Source: Streptomyces triculaminicus (GTDB lineage Bacteria > Actinomycetota > Actinomycetes > Streptomycetales > Streptomycetaceae). Taken from it: 64,000 bases of DNA. The stretch is taken from positions 372,001 through 436,000 of the forward strand of contig NZ_JAFMOF010000004.1 of NCBI RefSeq assembly GCF_017349075.1, given 5' to 3'. Shown here one piece after another: positions 20,027 to 28,374 of this stretch. Made by a program: the position numbers and the translations under genes. The notes beneath the pieces are model-generated. The model ran no database searches and was not told the origin of the DNA. It saw nothing but the letters and a program-made list of their open reading frames with translations. Each line of letters starts with the position of its first letter. Position 1 is the stretch's first letter.

Positions 20027-21637
20027 TCAGCCCGTGCAGACCCCGCGCGCGTAGTCGACCGTGGCGGCCTGCTGCGAGTACGTCCACTCGGGGTCGAGCA
20101 GCTTGGCCTCCAGCTGCTTGGCGGCCGCCGGGCTCTCCACGATGTAGCCGAAGTCCTGCAGCCACGAGGGGTAGAGGTTCTTGGAGCCGATGTAGAAGGC
20201 GGAGCTGTCCACGGACACCAGCTTGTGGTGCAGCGCGTACGGCTTGCCGTCGGCCCACTTCGCCCCCGGCGAGCTGCGGAAGGTGGCGAGCTGGAGGTTG
20301 GAGCACATCGCCGCCTTCGCCTTCTGCTGGTCGCCGGTGACCAGGGCGAGGCGGTTGCGGAGGGTGTCGCTGATCTCGGCGAGCGACTTGATCTGCGAGT
20401 AGCCGCCGCTGCCGACCGCGCCGCGGTTGGCGGGGTCGCTGACGACGATGCGGACCTTCACGCCGGCCGCCATCTTCGCGGCGAGCTGGTCGTAGAGGCG
20501 GATGTCGTAGCGGGCGATGGGCGGGCAGGTGGCGTTGAGGTCCTGCTGGGAGATCACGATGCTGCGCTCGGCGCTCCCGACGAGCGCGCGCAGGGCGCTC
20601 TCCTCGGGGTTGGCCGTGTCGTAGTCGCGGTCGGCGTTGGTCTTGTCCGGCAGGCCCACGACGCACTTGGTGTCCGGGGCGGTCGGCAGCTTCGGGTCGA
20701 ACGCCGAGGCAGCGTCGCGGTCCTTGATGCCCACGCCCAGGCCGCCGACGGCGATCACCGGGACGTCGCCGGTGGGCCCGGAGGGGGTGGGGTTGGCGTC
20801 CTTGTGCATGGTGGGCATGCAGTCGCCGCCGGAGGAGACGAACCAGACGCTGGCGACGTTGCCCTTGTTCCGGCAGGTCCAGCTCCACAGCTGGTCCAGG
20901 TAGCGGCCGGCGGAGTGGGCGGCGGGGCCGGTCAGGGCGAGGTCGACGTCGGTCACCGGGTGGGTGGTGTCGACGTAGTCGTCCTTCCAGCTGTTGATGC
21001 CGCCGGTGATCGCCGACTCGCCGTCCACGACGAGCAGTTTGGAGTGGTTCCAGGAGAAGCTGGTCTTCGACGTCGTCATCGACGCGACGTTCAGCGTGAT
21101 GCCGCCGGCGGCCTTGCCCAGGCGCGCCAGGAGGTCGTCGCGGTACTTCGAGGGCAGCACGTTCACGTGGTAGACGGGCGCGGCGCCGACGAGGACCCGT
21201 ACACGCGGCTTGTTGCCGGCCTCGACCGAGGCCTTGAGGCCGGCGGCTATCGCCTCCTGGAAGGCGCCGTTCGGGAAGGGCGCGAGGGTGGAGATGTCGA
21301 CCGTGCGCTTCGCCTTGGAGATGTTCTCCGTCATCTTCGCCAGCAGCCGCTTGGTGCCAGGGCGGTCCGCGCAGGTGTCGTCGCCCCAGCATCCGGGGCT
21401 CTGCAGCAGCCAGTCGGAGGCGTCGGCGGAGGAGGCGTCCAGCTTGTTGCCGCTGGTGCGCTGCCAGACGTCACCCTCGAGGCCCGGCGAGACCTGACGC
21501 AGCGTCTTCTCCACGGCGTCGAGGTGCGGGGTGGGCGACGGGCTCGCGAAGGCGGGGGCCGCGGGAAGGGCGGCGAGGACGACGGCCGAGATCGTCGCGC
21601 AGCGCGCCAGACGGGGTAAACGGCGGTGCCGGAGCAA
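20027..21637 (-). CDS. Secreted phospholipase D (two HKD motifs), TTA codon near the start
   Basis: 536 residues with a signal peptide ending near APAFAS. Two HxKxxxxD motifs are present: NHSKLLVVDGESAITGG in the N-terminal half and HHKLVSVDSSAFYIGSKN near the end. This matches the classic secreted Streptomyces phospholipase D, which hydrolyses or transphosphatidylates phosphatidylcholine. The start is probably TTG at 21637, because AAGGA lies 7 bases before it; an in-frame TTG at 21655 has no site. Codon 7 is TTA, which in Streptomyces needs the bldA tRNA, so expression is likely tied to development. A terminator follows at 19952-19986. Confidence 0.9.
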   Translation of the reverse strand: MLRHRRLPRLARCATISAVVLAALPAAPAFASPSPTPHLDAVEKTLRQVSPGLEGDVWQRTSGNKLDASSADASDWLLQSPGCWGDDTCADRPGTKRLLAKMTENISKAKRTVDISTLAPFPNGAFQEAIAAGLKASVEAGNKPRVRVLVGAAPVYHVNVLPSKYRDDLLARLGKAAGGITLNVASMTTSKTSFSWNHSKLLVVDGESAITGGINSWKDDYVDTTHPVTDVDLALTGPAAHSAGRYLDQLWSWTCRNKGNVASVWFVSSGGDCMPTMHKDANPTPSGPTGDVPVIAVGGLGVGIKDRDAASAFDPKLPTAPDTKCVVGLPDKTNADRDYDTANPEESALRALVGSAERSIVISQQDLNATCPPIARYDIRLYDQLAAKMAAGVKVRIVVSDPANRGAVGSGGYSQIKSLAEISDTLRNRLALVTGDQQKAKAAMCSNLQLATFRSSPGAKWADGKPYALHHKLVSVDSSAFYIGSKNLYPSWLQDFGYIVESPAAAKQLEAKLLDPEWTYSQQAATVDYARGVCTG

Positions 21638-21909
21638 TGGTGCATCCTTAAACAAAGTAACGATTCCGCGAACAGCTGACTCACGTTCGGCGAACGCAAG
21701 ATCAACGCGGAGAAGCTATCAGCTGTCCGGACACGTACATCTCACGTATGACATGTCCTTCGGCCACCAGTCCTCAGAGGTACACGGGACCGCCTCAGGG
21801 ACGGATTACCCGCATGGGGTGTTGGCCATAGCTTCGTGATCAACGGTGGGAGACGGGCCGAACGACGAACCCGTCAGCCCTCGCCGCCCCGTCACGAAGA
21901 GAGGCACAC

Positions 21910-22935
21910 ATGTACGGCAAGGCGTTCGCGCCCGAATATCGCGGCGCGCTCGGCGCGCTCTCGGTGAACTCCTCCCTGGAGGAGGTCCTGGACAAGGCCG
22001 TCGCACAGCGGCAGGAGGCCGAACGGGCCGGATCCGCGCTGGACGCGGCGCACGCGGGTCTCGCCGTGGCCGAGGCGAGCCGGCGGCTGGGCCGGATCGA
22101 GGAGGCCGAGCGGGCCTGGAAGGCGAGCTACCGCTCGGCACGGCGGGCCGGCGACCAGGGCGCGATGGCCTGGGCCGTGTGGAGCGGCGGCACCCTGGCC
22201 CGGCAGCGCGGCGACCTGGCCCTGGCCCGACGGTGGCTGGCCATCGCCGCCGAACTCGCCAAGCACGGCGGGGACGTCGTCGCCCGGGGCTACTCGCTGG
22301 CGGGACTGGCCGAGACCGGCCGCATCCAGGGCGACTACCAGGCGGTCGGCGAGCTGCACGAGAAGCTGCTGGCCGAGGCCAGGCGCCGGGGCGAGGCCCG
22401 GCACACGGTGTGGGCGCTGGAGGGCATCGCCCAGATGCACCGCAACACCGGCTCGTACGACACCGCCCTGGAGATGTTCGAGGAGGCGGCGGCGATAGCG
22501 GAGAAGGCCGACGACGCGCGCGGCCACGCCTGGGCCTTGCGCGGCATAGCCGACGTGCTCTCCCTGCGGGGCGAGACCGGGCGCGCCCTGGAGCTGCTGG
22601 CGCGGGCCGAGCGCACCTGCCGCGAGATGCGGCTGGTGAGCGCCCTCGCCTACAACCACAAGATGCGCGGCAACGTCCTCTTCCGCGCGGGGCGTTACGA
22701 GGAGGCGCGGGAGACCTACGCCGGGGCCCTGGAGGAGTTCCGTGCCATGGGCGAGCCGCGGGGCACCGCGCTGGCCGGCCTGGGCCTGGTCAAGGCGCGG
22801 GCCCGCCTCGGGCGGGACACGGCGGAAACCGCCGCCGACCTCGACGAACTCGACCGCACCCTCGGCGGCCTGGGCCTGTTGCACGCCCGGGAGATGGTCG
22901 CGAAGGCCCGCGCGGAGCTCGGGGTCTCCGCGTGA
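21910..22935 (+). CDS. Tetratricopeptide-repeat protein
   Basis: 341 residues, almost entirely helical, with about six TPR-like helical pairs spaced by roughly 40 residues (for example GRIEEAERAWKASYRSARR, GSYDTALEMFEEAAAIAEK, GRYEEARETYAGALEEFRA). It has no enzyme motif or signal, so it is probably a protein-binding scaffold or chaperone-like partner. The ATG at 21910 follows GAGAGG. Its stop overlaps the GTG start of the polyprenyl synthase (GTGA), so the two products are translationally coupled and probably act together. Confidence 0.85.
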   Translation: MYGKAFAPEYRGALGALSVNSSLEEVLDKAVAQRQEAERAGSALDAAHAGLAVAEASRRLGRIEEAERAWKASYRSARRAGDQGAMAWAVWSGGTLARQRGDLALARRWLAIAAELAKHGGDVVARGYSLAGLAETGRIQGDYQAVGELHEKLLAEARRRGEARHTVWALEGIAQMHRNTGSYDTALEMFEEAAAIAEKADDARGHAWALRGIADVLSLRGETGRALELLARAERTCREMRLVSALAYNHKMRGNVLFRAGRYEEARETYAGALEEFRAMGEPRGTALAGLGLVKARARLGRDTAETAADLDELDRTLGGLGLLHAREMVAKARAELGVSA

Positions 22936-23990
22936 CGCCCCGCACCGGCCTCGCGCTGCCGGACACCGGCCCGCTCCAGGTCCTCGACCGCTGCCGGGAG
23001 CGGGTCGAGCCCGCCCTGCGCGCGGCCGTGGAAAGCCTGCACCCCTGGCCGCGGCGCATGGCCTCGTTCGCGCTGGGCTGGTGCGAGGCCGACGGCACGC
23101 CGGCCACGGGCGGCGGCGGCAAGGGCGTCCGCCAGGCCCTGGCGGTGCTCGGCGGGCAGGCCGTGGGCGCCCCGGAGGAGGCGGTCGTCGCCGGGGCGGT
23201 CGCCGTGGAACTGGTGCACACCTTCTCGCTGGTGCACGACGACGTCATGGACGGCGACGAGCGGCGCCGGCACCGCGACAGCGCGTGGAAGGCGTTCGGC
23301 ACCGGCCCGGCGGTCCTGGTGGGGGACGCGTTGTTCGCGCTCGCGGTCGAGACGCTGGCGCGGGCGGAGGGAGCGCACGGCGCGGCGGCGGTGCGCTGCC
23401 TGTCCGGCGTGCTGCGGGACCTGCTGCACGGCCAGGCCGACGACCTCCTCTTCGAGTCCCGGCCGTGGGCGGGCCCTCAGGCGGTGCGGGTGGCGGAGTA
23501 CGAGGCCATGGTGGCCGGCAAGACGGGGGCGCTGCTCGCCGGCGCGCTGGCGCTGGGGCCGGTGCTCGCCGGCGCCTCGCCGCAACAGGTGGAAGCGCTG
23601 ACGGAGGCGGGGCGGCATCTGGGCGCCGCCTTCCAGGCGGTGGACGACGTGCTGGGCGTCTGGGGCGACCCGGAGGTCACCGGCAAGCCCGTGCACGGCG
23701 ACCTGCGCCGGGGGAAGAAGACCCTGCCCGTCCTCGCGGCCCTGGCCGGGGCGGGACCGGCCGCCCGCTCCCTGGAGGCGCTGCTCGGCTCCGGGGTCCC
23801 GCTGGACACCGGGGCCGCGCGCCACGCGGCCGGGCTCGTCGAGGAGGCGGGCGGGCGGGACGCCGCCGAGGCCGCGGCCCGCCGCCACGCGGCGGCCGCC
23901 CGCCGGTGCCTCGCGGGCGGGACGTTCGCGCCGGAGGCGGTCGGTGAACTCGTCGCCCTCTCGGAGTTCCTGCTCGACCGGCGCCTCTGA
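22932..23990 (+). CDS. Polyprenyl (isoprenyl) diphosphate synthase family protein
   Basis: 352 residues. The first aspartate-rich motif is DDVMD at 103-107. The second is DDVLGVWGD at 238-246, where the usual fifth Asp is Gly. GKPVHGDLRRGKKTLPV matches the lysine-containing region of trans-isoprenyl synthases. It is likely a geranylgeranyl- or farnesyl-type chain elongation enzyme using IPP; product length is not predictable here. The GTG start overlaps the TPR gene's TGA. No terpene cyclase or phytoene synthase is adjacent. Similar text occurs in polyprenyl transferases associated with family 2 encapsulins, but no encapsulin gene is seen here. Confidence 0.85.
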   Translation: MTPRTGLALPDTGPLQVLDRCRERVEPALRAAVESLHPWPRRMASFALGWCEADGTPATGGGGKGVRQALAVLGGQAVGAPEEAVVAGAVAVELVHTFSLVHDDVMDGDERRRHRDSAWKAFGTGPAVLVGDALFALAVETLARAEGAHGAAAVRCLSGVLRDLLHGQADDLLFESRPWAGPQAVRVAEYEAMVAGKTGALLAGALALGPVLAGASPQQVEALTEAGRHLGAAFQAVDDVLGVWGDPEVTGKPVHGDLRRGKKTLPVLAALAGAGPAARSLEALLGSGVPLDTGAARHAAGLVEEAGGRDAAEAAARRHAAAARRCLAGGTFAPEAVGELVALSEFLLDRRL

Positions 23991-24022
23991 CACCACGTCA
24001 CCACACTCCTGGCGCACGGGCG

Positions 24023-25162
24023 TCAGCGGACATCGGCGTACTGCCCGAGCGTGATCTCGGCGAAGTGCCGCAGCGACCGCGTGTCCGGCGCGAAGTAGGC
24101 GCTGTGCCCGTGCGCCCCGTCGGAGGGGACCGGGCGCGCCCCGAACTCCGCCGCCGTCGGGTCGCCGCCGTGGCCCAGGCCGAAGGCGCTGACGTTGGGG
24201 ACGCGGCCTATCCAGTCGGCGCTGTTGCGGCGGGTCGCCCAGACCCGGGCACCGGTGCGCAGGCCGGCGGCGGAGTCGGCACGCATGCCGGGGCTGCCGA
24301 GGACGACGAGGTCGGCGGCCTCGGTGCCGTCGATGTCGTGGGCGGCCAGGCCGCAGACGACCGAGCCGTAGCTGTGGCAGAAGACGGCGGGCGGCGTGGC
24401 GGCGGTGCCCAGCGCGGAGAGGCCGGCCAACAGGCGCTCCAGGCGCGGCGCGCCGGCCTCGGCGAGGCGTCCGGTCGCGGCGTCGAGGCCGACGCCGACC
24501 GGTGTGGTGTAGCCGGCCCAGGCGATCACGGCGGTGGGGGTGCCGGGGGCCTGCCGGGCCAGTTCGGCGCGCAGCGAGCGGGCCATTCCGGCGGGGGTGC
24601 CGTACCGGTCGTGTGTGCGGTCGAAGGAGGCGAGGTCGATGTCGGAGCCGGGGACGACGACCGCCGTGTGCCGGGCCGCCGTCCAGTCGCCGTACACCTC
24701 GGCGACCTGGCCGCGTCCGCGCGGGTCGAAGGCGAGGATCTGCCGTCCGGGCCCGAGCAGCCGCGCGTAGCGGTCGGCGAGGTCGCCGGCCAGGCGGCGC
24801 TCGGGTGCGCCGAGGGAGCGGTCGGCCGCCCGGGCGCGCTCCCGGTCGCGCTCGGCGGCGAGGGCGAGGCGGTTGGCCTCGTAGCGCAGAGCCACGGGCG
24901 CGCCGTCGAGGTTGCCGACGACCAGCGGGTGACGGGCCGCCAGTTCGTGCCGGCGCACCTCGGGGAGGGCGGCGAAGAAGCGGGCGATGTCCTCGGGGGC
25001 GGCCTCGGGGTCGGGGAGGGAGTGGTCCGCGCGCCACGCGGCGGCGCCGGCCGGCGGCCCGGTCACGACGGTCTGCTCGCCGCCGACGGCCCAGCCGGCC
25101 GTGCCGGCCATGACGGTCGTGGCGACGGCCGCGGCGACCAGCGTGCGCTTGAAGCGGCGCAT
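24023..25162 (-). CDS. Exported alpha/beta hydrolase, DUF1023 type
   Basis: 379 residues with an N-terminal signal (MRRFKRTLVAAAVATTVMAG). The C-terminal half carries the DUF1023 hydrolase pattern: AVIAWAGYTTP, the nucleophile elbow CHSYGSVVCG, VVLGSPGM, and a final GHSAYF with the candidate histidine. A charged helical region (residues about 60-130) precedes it. The substrate is unknown; relatives are annotated only as actinobacterial secreted hydrolases. The ATG at 25162 has GAGGGAG about 7 bases upstream. It is divergent from the acetyltransferase. Confidence 0.82.
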   Translation of the reverse strand: MRRFKRTLVAAAVATTVMAGTAGWAVGGEQTVVTGPPAGAAAWRADHSLPDPEAAPEDIARFFAALPEVRRHELAARHPLVVGNLDGAPVALRYEANRLALAAERDRERARAADRSLGAPERRLAGDLADRYARLLGPGRQILAFDPRGRGQVAEVYGDWTAARHTAVVVPGSDIDLASFDRTHDRYGTPAGMARSLRAELARQAPGTPTAVIAWAGYTTPVGVGLDAATGRLAEAGAPRLERLLAGLSALGTAATPPAVFCHSYGSVVCGLAAHDIDGTEAADLVVLGSPGMRADSAAGLRTGARVWATRRNSADWIGRVPNVSAFGLGHGGDPTAAEFGARPVPSDGAHGHSAYFAPDTRSLRHFAEITLGQYADVR

Positions 25163-25326
25163 GTTCGAACTCCCTCGTAGGTGGTGACGAGGGAAAACGT
25201 AGGAAGGGGGTGGGTCGCCGGGCGTCAACCCGGGGAGCCAACCGGAGGGTGATACCGGGGTATGACGAGGGTGGCTCCCGGGGTCCCCGGGACGGCCGCG
25301 GCCGTCCGTCGCCTTACCGTAGGCGG

Positions 25327-25893
25327 ATGATCGCTGACTTCCATGCCCTCACTTCGGACATCGTGCTGCGCCCGGTGACCCTCGACGACGCGGCGGCCTT
25401 CGCCCGGGCGTACGCGCGCAACCGGGACCACCTGAGGCCCTGGGAGCCGGGCCGGAGCGAGGCGTTCTTCACGACCGAGGGCCAGGCGGCGCGGCTGGAG
25501 GACCTGCTGGCGCTGCGCGCGGCGGGGCGCGTGATGCCCTGGGTGCTGGCGGAGGACGGGGGGCGGGGCGAGATCGTGGGGCTGGTGAACCTCGCCAACA
25601 TCGTGCACGGGGCCTGGCGCAGCACCAATCTCGGGTACTGGGTGGCGGCAGAGCACACGGGCAAGGGCCTGGCCACCGCCGCGGTGACGGCGGCGTGCCG
25701 GGACGCCGACCAGCGGCTGGGGCTGCACCGGATCGAGGCCGGGACCGTCGTGGCCAACGCCGCCTCCCAGCGGGTGCTGGTCAAGTGCGGCTTCGAGCCG
25801 ATCGGCACCGCGCGGAACTACCTGCACATCGACGGGGAGTGGCGGGACCACGTCCTGTACCACAAGATCCTCAACGACCGCGGACCGGCCTGA
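25327..25893 (+). CDS. GNAT acetyltransferase, RimJ/RimL type
   Basis: 188 residues. IVLRPVTLDDAAAF opens the fold. NLGYWVAAEHTGKGLATAAV contains the acetyl-CoA pyrophosphate loop, and LHRIEAGTVVANAASQRVLVKCGFEPIG is the characteristic RimJ/RimL C-terminal signature. It would transfer acetyl to an N-terminal or small-molecule amine. Only a weak AGGCGG lies 1-6 bases before the ATG, so the message may be poorly translated or nearly leaderless. An in-frame upstream ATG at 25210 lies outside family homology. Confidence 0.85.
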   Translation: MIADFHALTSDIVLRPVTLDDAAAFARAYARNRDHLRPWEPGRSEAFFTTEGQAARLEDLLALRAAGRVMPWVLAEDGGRGEIVGLVNLANIVHGAWRSTNLGYWVAAEHTGKGLATAAVTAACRDADQRLGLHRIEAGTVVANAASQRVLVKCGFEPIGTARNYLHIDGEWRDHVLYHKILNDRGPA

Positions 25894-26081
25894 GCGGAGT
25901 GCCCGCACCCCTCGGCGGGCATCACCTCATGGAGCCGTCCGCAGACGGACCGTAGCGGCGCGAGGAGCTTCGCTCCACGTTGCCCAATCGCCTCAGAATC
26001 TATGCCTCGCCGTGGCATGGCTGTTACACAACAGCAGGGAAACAGGGGCTTGCGGATCATAGGATCGAACTCATGATCAGC

Positions 26082-26104
26082 GGGCGATTAAGTGCTAATC
26101 GCCC
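26082..26104. promoter_or_regulatory. Inverted repeat in the PIG-L gene leader
   Basis: GGGCGATTA (26082-26090) pairs perfectly with TAATCGCCC (26096-26104) around AGTGC, followed by TCTTT. It is 55 bases before the start codon. It could be an operator or an attenuator-like hairpin. The rest of the 25894-26158 spacer holds only short hairpins and no tRNA-like cloverleaf. Confidence 0.45.
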
Positions 26105-26158
26105 TCTTTCCGTTCACGGCCGCGCTCACTTGGCGCAGGAGAAGAAGGAGACACCCCT

Positions 26159-28321
26159 GTGCCAGGGCGAATACCGCGTCGGCGCGTCCTCCAGGTCGCG
26201 GGCGGAGGCCTGGTCGTCGGAACGGGCGCGGTGGGCGCCTGGCAGTGGCTGGCTCCCGGCTCCGGGAAGAGCCGCCGGCCGGGGGAGTTCCCCGCGCGGC
26301 CCGCGAAGGCCGCCACCAACGAGTCGTTCGTCCACATCATGGCGCATGCCGACGACTCGCTGTACTTCATGAACCCCGAGCTCGAGCAGTCCATACGCAG
26401 CGGCGCGCCGACCGTCACCGTCTGCATGACCGGCGGCGAGTCCGACGGCCGCAACGCTCTCGCCCGCAGCCCCGGCTACGCCAAACTCCCCGAGAAGCGG
26501 CCGGAGTTCGTCCGCGCCCGGATGAACGGCCTGCGCGAGGCGACCGCCCAGATGGCCACAGGCGACTGGCTCAGCCCGTGGACCGTGGAGACGCTGACGC
26601 TCCTGCCCGGCTTCGAGGTCGAACTGCAGACCCTCAAGGCCGCCCCGCAGGTCCAGCTGATCTTCATGGAGCTGATAGAGGCCCGCTTCATCAAGGCCCC
26701 CCGGCAGGAGAGCCTGAGGGGGCTGTGGCTCGGCGCCGCGCCCAAGCTCACCACGCTCGTGCCCGCCGCGAGCCCGGTCAAGCGCACCTTCCAGTACAAC
26801 CGGCAGCAGGTGATCGACACGCTGACCGCCGTGCTGGAGCGCTACCAGCCGACGGTCGTGCGCACGCTCGACCCCAACCCCACCCACCTGCCCAAGGAAC
26901 CCCACTACCCCAACACCCCGCCCGTCCTGCAGGGCATAGCCAAGTACGACCACCAGGACCACACGACCTCCGCCTACTTCGCGCAGGCCGCCCTGGCCCA
27001 GTACTGGGGGCGCAAGCACTCCCGGCCCACCGCCGTCGACACCTACGTCGGCTACGAGGTCGCCACGCTCCCCAACAGCCTGGACGCGGCCACCACCCGC
27101 CACAAGATAAAGATCCTCGACATCTACGGCTGGGCCGACGGCAAGGACTGCGGCGACCCGGCCGGCTGCGGCGACCGCAAGGTCGGCAACCGCTCGAAGG
27201 ACACCCGCTGGTCCGACAACCTCCGCCACCGCGCCACCGGCACCCAGCGCTGGGTGCAGCCGCTGCCCGACGGCCGGCTCGCCGCCTTCGCGCTCCTCGA
27301 CGGCCAGGTGCAGTGCTGGACCGAGACCCGGGCCGGCGGCGGCGTCTGGTCCAAGCCCGTCCCCGTCGACGGCGGCATGCTGGAGGGCCAGGTGCAGGCG
27401 CTGCGCCACGCGGACGGCACGCTGCAGCTGTTCTCCGTACGGACCGTGCTGCCCACCGCCGACCAGGCGCACCGGCGCGAGATCGTCACGACCCGGCAGA
27501 CCGGCAGGACGCCCGGCGGCGCCCCGGCGTTCGGCCCGTGGGAGTCGCTGCGCTCGCCCGAGGAAGACCCCCAGCGGTCGATCGAGGTCGGCTACCCCGT
27601 CGCGGTCGCCGACAAGGACGGCATGGTCCACGTGCTCGTCAAGAACTGGGCGGGCGGCGTCAGTCTGTGCACCGGCGCGCACGGCAAGGACTGGTCGGAG
27701 TGGGAGCAGCTGCCCACCTCGGAGCAGCCGGTGAAGACCGAGGACGGCCTGGACGCGGTGCTCGACGCCAAGGGCCGTCTCCATGTCGTGGCGGCCGACG
27801 TCAAGACCGTCCACCACTGGATGTCCGACGGCCCGGGCAGCCCGCTGAACATGGCCGAGCCGACGCGGCTGCCGGCCGCCACCGGACCGCTGTCGCTCGC
27901 CGCGCTCTCCGGCGGCGGCCTGCGCCTGGCCATGCGCCAGCCGGGCACCTCCCGCGTGCTGGTCTCCGACCGGCAGGACAACGGCGGCTGGCGGGTGACG
28001 TCGCAGTGCGAGCCGATCAGCGGCTACGGGCGGGTGGCGCTGGCCCAGGCCGGCAACGACACCGTGCTCGCCGCCCGGGACGGCAAGGGGCGTATCCGGC
28101 TGTCCGCCGGCTCCGGACGTCCGGGCCCCTGGCTGGAGCAGGGCATACCGCACCGCGGCACCGCCGCCCTCGTCCAGGACTCCCGCGGCCGCAACGTCGC
28201 GGTGGTGCTCGGCATGGACGGCCGGCTGAGCAGCGTCCGGGGCAAGGGCTCGGGCGCCACGGCCTTCGGGGACTGGGCCTCGCACGAGGGCAAGGTCCAG
28301 AGCGACCGGCAGGAGTCGTAG
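26159..28321 (+). CDS. Tat-exported PIG-L deacetylase with C-terminal propeller-like domain
   Basis: 720 residues. The N-terminus has a twin-arginine signal (PRRRVLQVAGGG). The deacetylase domain (about 55-330) has the zinc-site motif AHADDS at 62-67 (canonical AHPDDE), TGGESDGRN, and a later YDHQDHTTS with the second histidine ligand. The C-terminal 370 residues hold repeated strand patterns (RWVQPLPDGRLAAFALLDG, WESLRSPEED, WSEWEQLP, PGPWLEQG) like a beta-propeller or lectin-like module. It probably de-N-acetylates a cell-surface or extracellular amino-sugar. The GTG at 26159 has AAGGAG about 10 bases upstream. The replacement of Glu by Ser in the zinc motif makes activity uncertain. Confidence 0.85.
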   Translation: MPGRIPRRRVLQVAGGGLVVGTGAVGAWQWLAPGSGKSRRPGEFPARPAKAATNESFVHIMAHADDSLYFMNPELEQSIRSGAPTVTVCMTGGESDGRNALARSPGYAKLPEKRPEFVRARMNGLREATAQMATGDWLSPWTVETLTLLPGFEVELQTLKAAPQVQLIFMELIEARFIKAPRQESLRGLWLGAAPKLTTLVPAASPVKRTFQYNRQQVIDTLTAVLERYQPTVVRTLDPNPTHLPKEPHYPNTPPVLQGIAKYDHQDHTTSAYFAQAALAQYWGRKHSRPTAVDTYVGYEVATLPNSLDAATTRHKIKILDIYGWADGKDCGDPAGCGDRKVGNRSKDTRWSDNLRHRATGTQRWVQPLPDGRLAAFALLDGQVQCWTETRAGGGVWSKPVPVDGGMLEGQVQALRHADGTLQLFSVRTVLPTADQAHRREIVTTRQTGRTPGGAPAFGPWESLRSPEEDPQRSIEVGYPVAVADKDGMVHVLVKNWAGGVSLCTGAHGKDWSEWEQLPTSEQPVKTEDGLDAVLDAKGRLHVVAADVKTVHHWMSDGPGSPLNMAEPTRLPAATGPLSLAALSGGGLRLAMRQPGTSRVLVSDRQDNGGWRVTSQCEPISGYGRVALAQAGNDTVLAARDGKGRIRLSAGSGRPGPWLEQGIPHRGTAALVQDSRGRNVAVVLGMDGRLSSVRGKGSGATAFGDWASHEGKVQSDRQES

Positions 28322-28328
28322 GCGCGAC

Positions 28329-28370
28329 GCGCGTGGGCCCGCCCGGCATCCGCCGGGCGGGCCCACGCGC
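28329..28370. terminator. Bidirectional terminator between PIG-L gene and PKS operon
   Basis: GCGCGTGGGCCCGCCCGGC (28329-28347) pairs perfectly over 19 bases with 28352-28370 around the loop ATCC. It separates two convergent genes and closes the PKS operon. Confidence 0.85.
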
Positions 28371-28374
28371 TTGC

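Noticed and set aside
25894..26158. A tRNA or small RNA gene in the spacer before the PIG-L gene
   Set aside because: Short hairpins occur, but no cloverleaf, T-loop GTTCRA or anticodon arrangement was found.
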